A DNA stretch of 64,000 bases from Metridium senile (lineage: Eukaryota; Cnidaria; Anthozoa; Actiniaria; Metridiidae), in assembly GCA_949775045.1 (NCBI GenBank), contig CATKSA010000018.1:23018-87017 (forward strand), in the 5' to 3' direction. The position numbers and the translations under genes are program-made. Below the pieces are notes generated by a model, which saw only the letters and a program-made list of their open reading frames with translations, did not search any database and was not told where the DNA came from. Every line of letters starts with the position of its first letter. The first letter of the stretch is position 1. Positions 62,101-64,000 of the stretch are shown here, piece by piece.

Positions 62101-64000
62101 AACTCTCACGTCTGGGGCTGTGCACAGGACTTCAGCGTGCAATTGCGGCCTTGCCTTGGAGGTGTGGGCCATTAGAACTGCTTGCAGTGGCAGTGTTTGA
62201 CAGCTTGGATTTTAACTTTGCTTAAATTGCTTTTCAGCGTCAATTGGTGTTCACGACAGTACAGTGCAGTTGCATGCCGTACGACGTGTTGAATCATTGC
62301 AGGTAATGAATGAATTATATTATACTGTAGACCTGCAGGTCTGTTTAGTAATGATTATGATGTCAAAGTTTCTCTATGTATAGTGCAGTCTGTATGGTTT
62401 GTTTTTTTCTGTTTGAACTAGCTGTGGGGAATTGGAAAACAGAGCGATCTGTGATCAATTGGCCCTAGTTAATCAATTGACTAAATGCTAAAATGGACTG
62501 TTTCAGAATGTTTTAAACTCTCACGTCTGGGGCTGTGCACAGGACTTCAGCGTGCAATTGCGGCCTTGCCTTGGAGGTGTGGGCCATTAGAACTGCTTGC
62601 AGTGGCAGTGTTTGACAGCTTGGATTTTAACTTTGCTTAAATTGCTTTTCAGCGTCAATTGGTGTTCACGACAGTACAGTGCAGTTGCATGCCGTACGAC
62701 GTGTTGAATCATTGCAGGTAATGAATGAATTATATTATACTGTAGACCTGCAGGTCTGTTTAGTAATGATTATGATGTCAAAGTTTCTCTATGTATAGTG
62801 CAGTCTGTATGGTTTGTTTTTTCTGTTTGAACTAGCTGTGGGGAATTGGAAAACAGAGCGATCTGTGATCAATTGGCCCTAGTTAATCAATTGACTAAAT
62901 GCTAAAATGGACTGTTTCAGAATGTTTTAAACTCTCACGTCTGGGGCTGTGCACAGGACTTCAGCGTGCAATTGCGGCCTTGCCTTGGAGGTGTGGGCCA
63001 TTAGAACTGCTTGCAGTGGCAGTGTTTGACAGCTTGGATTTTAACTTTGCTTAAATTGCTTTTCAGCGTCAATTGGTGTTCACGACAGTACAGTGCAGTT
63101 GCATGCCGTACGACGTGTTGAATCATTGCAGGTAATGAATGAATTATATTATACTGTAGACCTGCAGGTCTGTTTAGTAATGATTATGATGTCAAAGTTT
63201 CTCTATGTATAGTGCAGTCTGTATGGTTTGTTTTTTTCTGTTTGAACTAGCTGTGGGGAATTGGAAAACAGAGCGATCTGTGATCAATTGGCCCTAGTTA
63301 ATCAATTGACTAAATGCTAAAATGGACTGTTTCAGAATGTTTTAAACTCTCACGTCTGGGGCTGTGCACAGGACTTCAGCGTGCAATTGCGGCCTTGCCT
63401 TGGAGGTGTGGGCCATTAGAACTGCTTGCAGTGGCAGTGTTTGACAGCTTGGATTTTAACTTTGCTTAAATTGCTTTTCAGCGTCAATTGGTGTTCACGA
63501 CAGTACAGTGCAGTTGCATGCCGTACGACGTGTTGAATCATTGCAGGTAATGAATGAATTATATTATACTGTAGACCTGCAGGCTCGTTTAGTAATGATT
63601 ATGATGTCAAAGTTTCTCTATGTATAGTGCAGTCTGTATGGTTTGTTTTTTTCTGTTTGAACTAGCTGTGGGGAATTGGAAAACAGAGCGATCTGTGATC
63701 AATTGGCCCTAGTTAATCAATTGACTAAATGCTAAAATGGACTGTTTCAGAATGTTTTAAACTCTCACGTCTGGGGCTGTGCACAGGACTTCAGCGTGCA
63801 ATTGCGGCCTTGCCTTGGAGGTGTGGGCCATTAGAACTGCTTGCAGTGGCAGTGTTTGACAGCTTGGATTTTAACTTTGCTTAAATTGCTTTTCAGCGTC
63901 AATTGGTGTTCACGACAGTACAGTGCAGTTGCATGCCGTACGACGTGTTGAATCATTGCAGGTAATGAATGAATTATATTATACTGTAGACCTGCAGGTC
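53171..64000 (+). repeat. 415-bp satellite array, at least 26 units, open at the window end
   Basis: Units start at 53171, 53586, 54001 and so on, every 415 bp (414 where a T run has six rather than seven T). One unit near 57130 carries a 9-bp duplication and the unit at 63546 has a small base swap ('aggctcg' for 'aggtctg'). Otherwise the copies looked identical. Each unit ends with a polypyrimidine tract and 'gcttttcag', then a 65-nt block, then 'ttgcag|gtaatg', so each contains an exon-like cassette. The block is not a multiple of three. A palindromic CCTGCAGG lies about 30 bp after each donor. No open frame of useful length exists. The array continues past the window. Confidence 0.97.

Noticed and set aside
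53171..64000. Satellite unit as a coding repeat
   Set aside because: No useful open frame exists, and the exon-like block is 65 nt, so successive blocks would not keep a frame.

Overview
The window is nuclear DNA of an animal. It is AT-rich, gene-poor, and full of fold-back elements, microsatellites, minisatellites and non-LTR retrotransposon tails. Its genes are spliced with GT-AG introns (one GC-AG), and it carries vertebrate-type CCCTAA telomere repeats. A bilaterian, cnidarian or sponge would all fit. Two short fold-back motifs (around 25751 and 31549) remind me of repeats I associate with cnidarians, but that is recall, not proof.

Layout. 1-10 kb: no gene; three fold-back elements and a large inverted repeat (3.4-8.6 kb) carrying a tRNA-like segment and mirrored TATA/CCAAT boxes. 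10.4-14.2 kb: a transcript-like unit with an array of exon-like cassettes and a poly(A) signal. 15-22.2 kb: diverged tandem repeats folded into a near-perfect palindrome with arms of about 2.6 kb. 22.3-23.1 kb: degenerate, then clean, telomere repeats. 23.5-36.9 kb: the two halves of one tyrosine-recombinase (YR) gene in swapped order, with a RING gene and a GC-rich orphan gene between them and telomere repeats again at the far break. 37-39.9 kb: telomere-associated repeats, miniature elements and a tandem duplication. 40-43.3 kb: a second, intact Crypton-like YR gene on the minus strand with a duplicated first coding exon. 43.3-48.1 kb: no gene; retroelement debris. 48.1-51.5 kb: a spliced minus-strand gene joining a GNAT-like acetyltransferase domain to an unknown C-terminal region. 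51.7-52.4 kb: a 73-bp minisatellite. 52.5-64 kb: a short first exon with a TISU-type start, then at least 26 copies of a 415-bp satellite, each with an exon-like block.

The most unusual observation is the split YR gene. The 5' half (five exons, 34667-36901) stops at a phase-0 donor just before CCCTAA repeats. The 3' half (two exons, 23541-24443) begins with a phase-0 acceptor just after CCCTAA repeats. The second YR protein runs continuously across the same point. The two halves therefore look like one gene opened inside a telomere-repeat-bearing intron, as expected if a circular element of about 14 kb had inserted by recombination at telomere repeats; tandem duplication or an assembly join are the main alternatives. 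The RING and GC-rich genes would be its cargo. The second YR gene and the GNAT gene form another possible YR-plus-cargo pair nearby, but no element boundaries are proven there.
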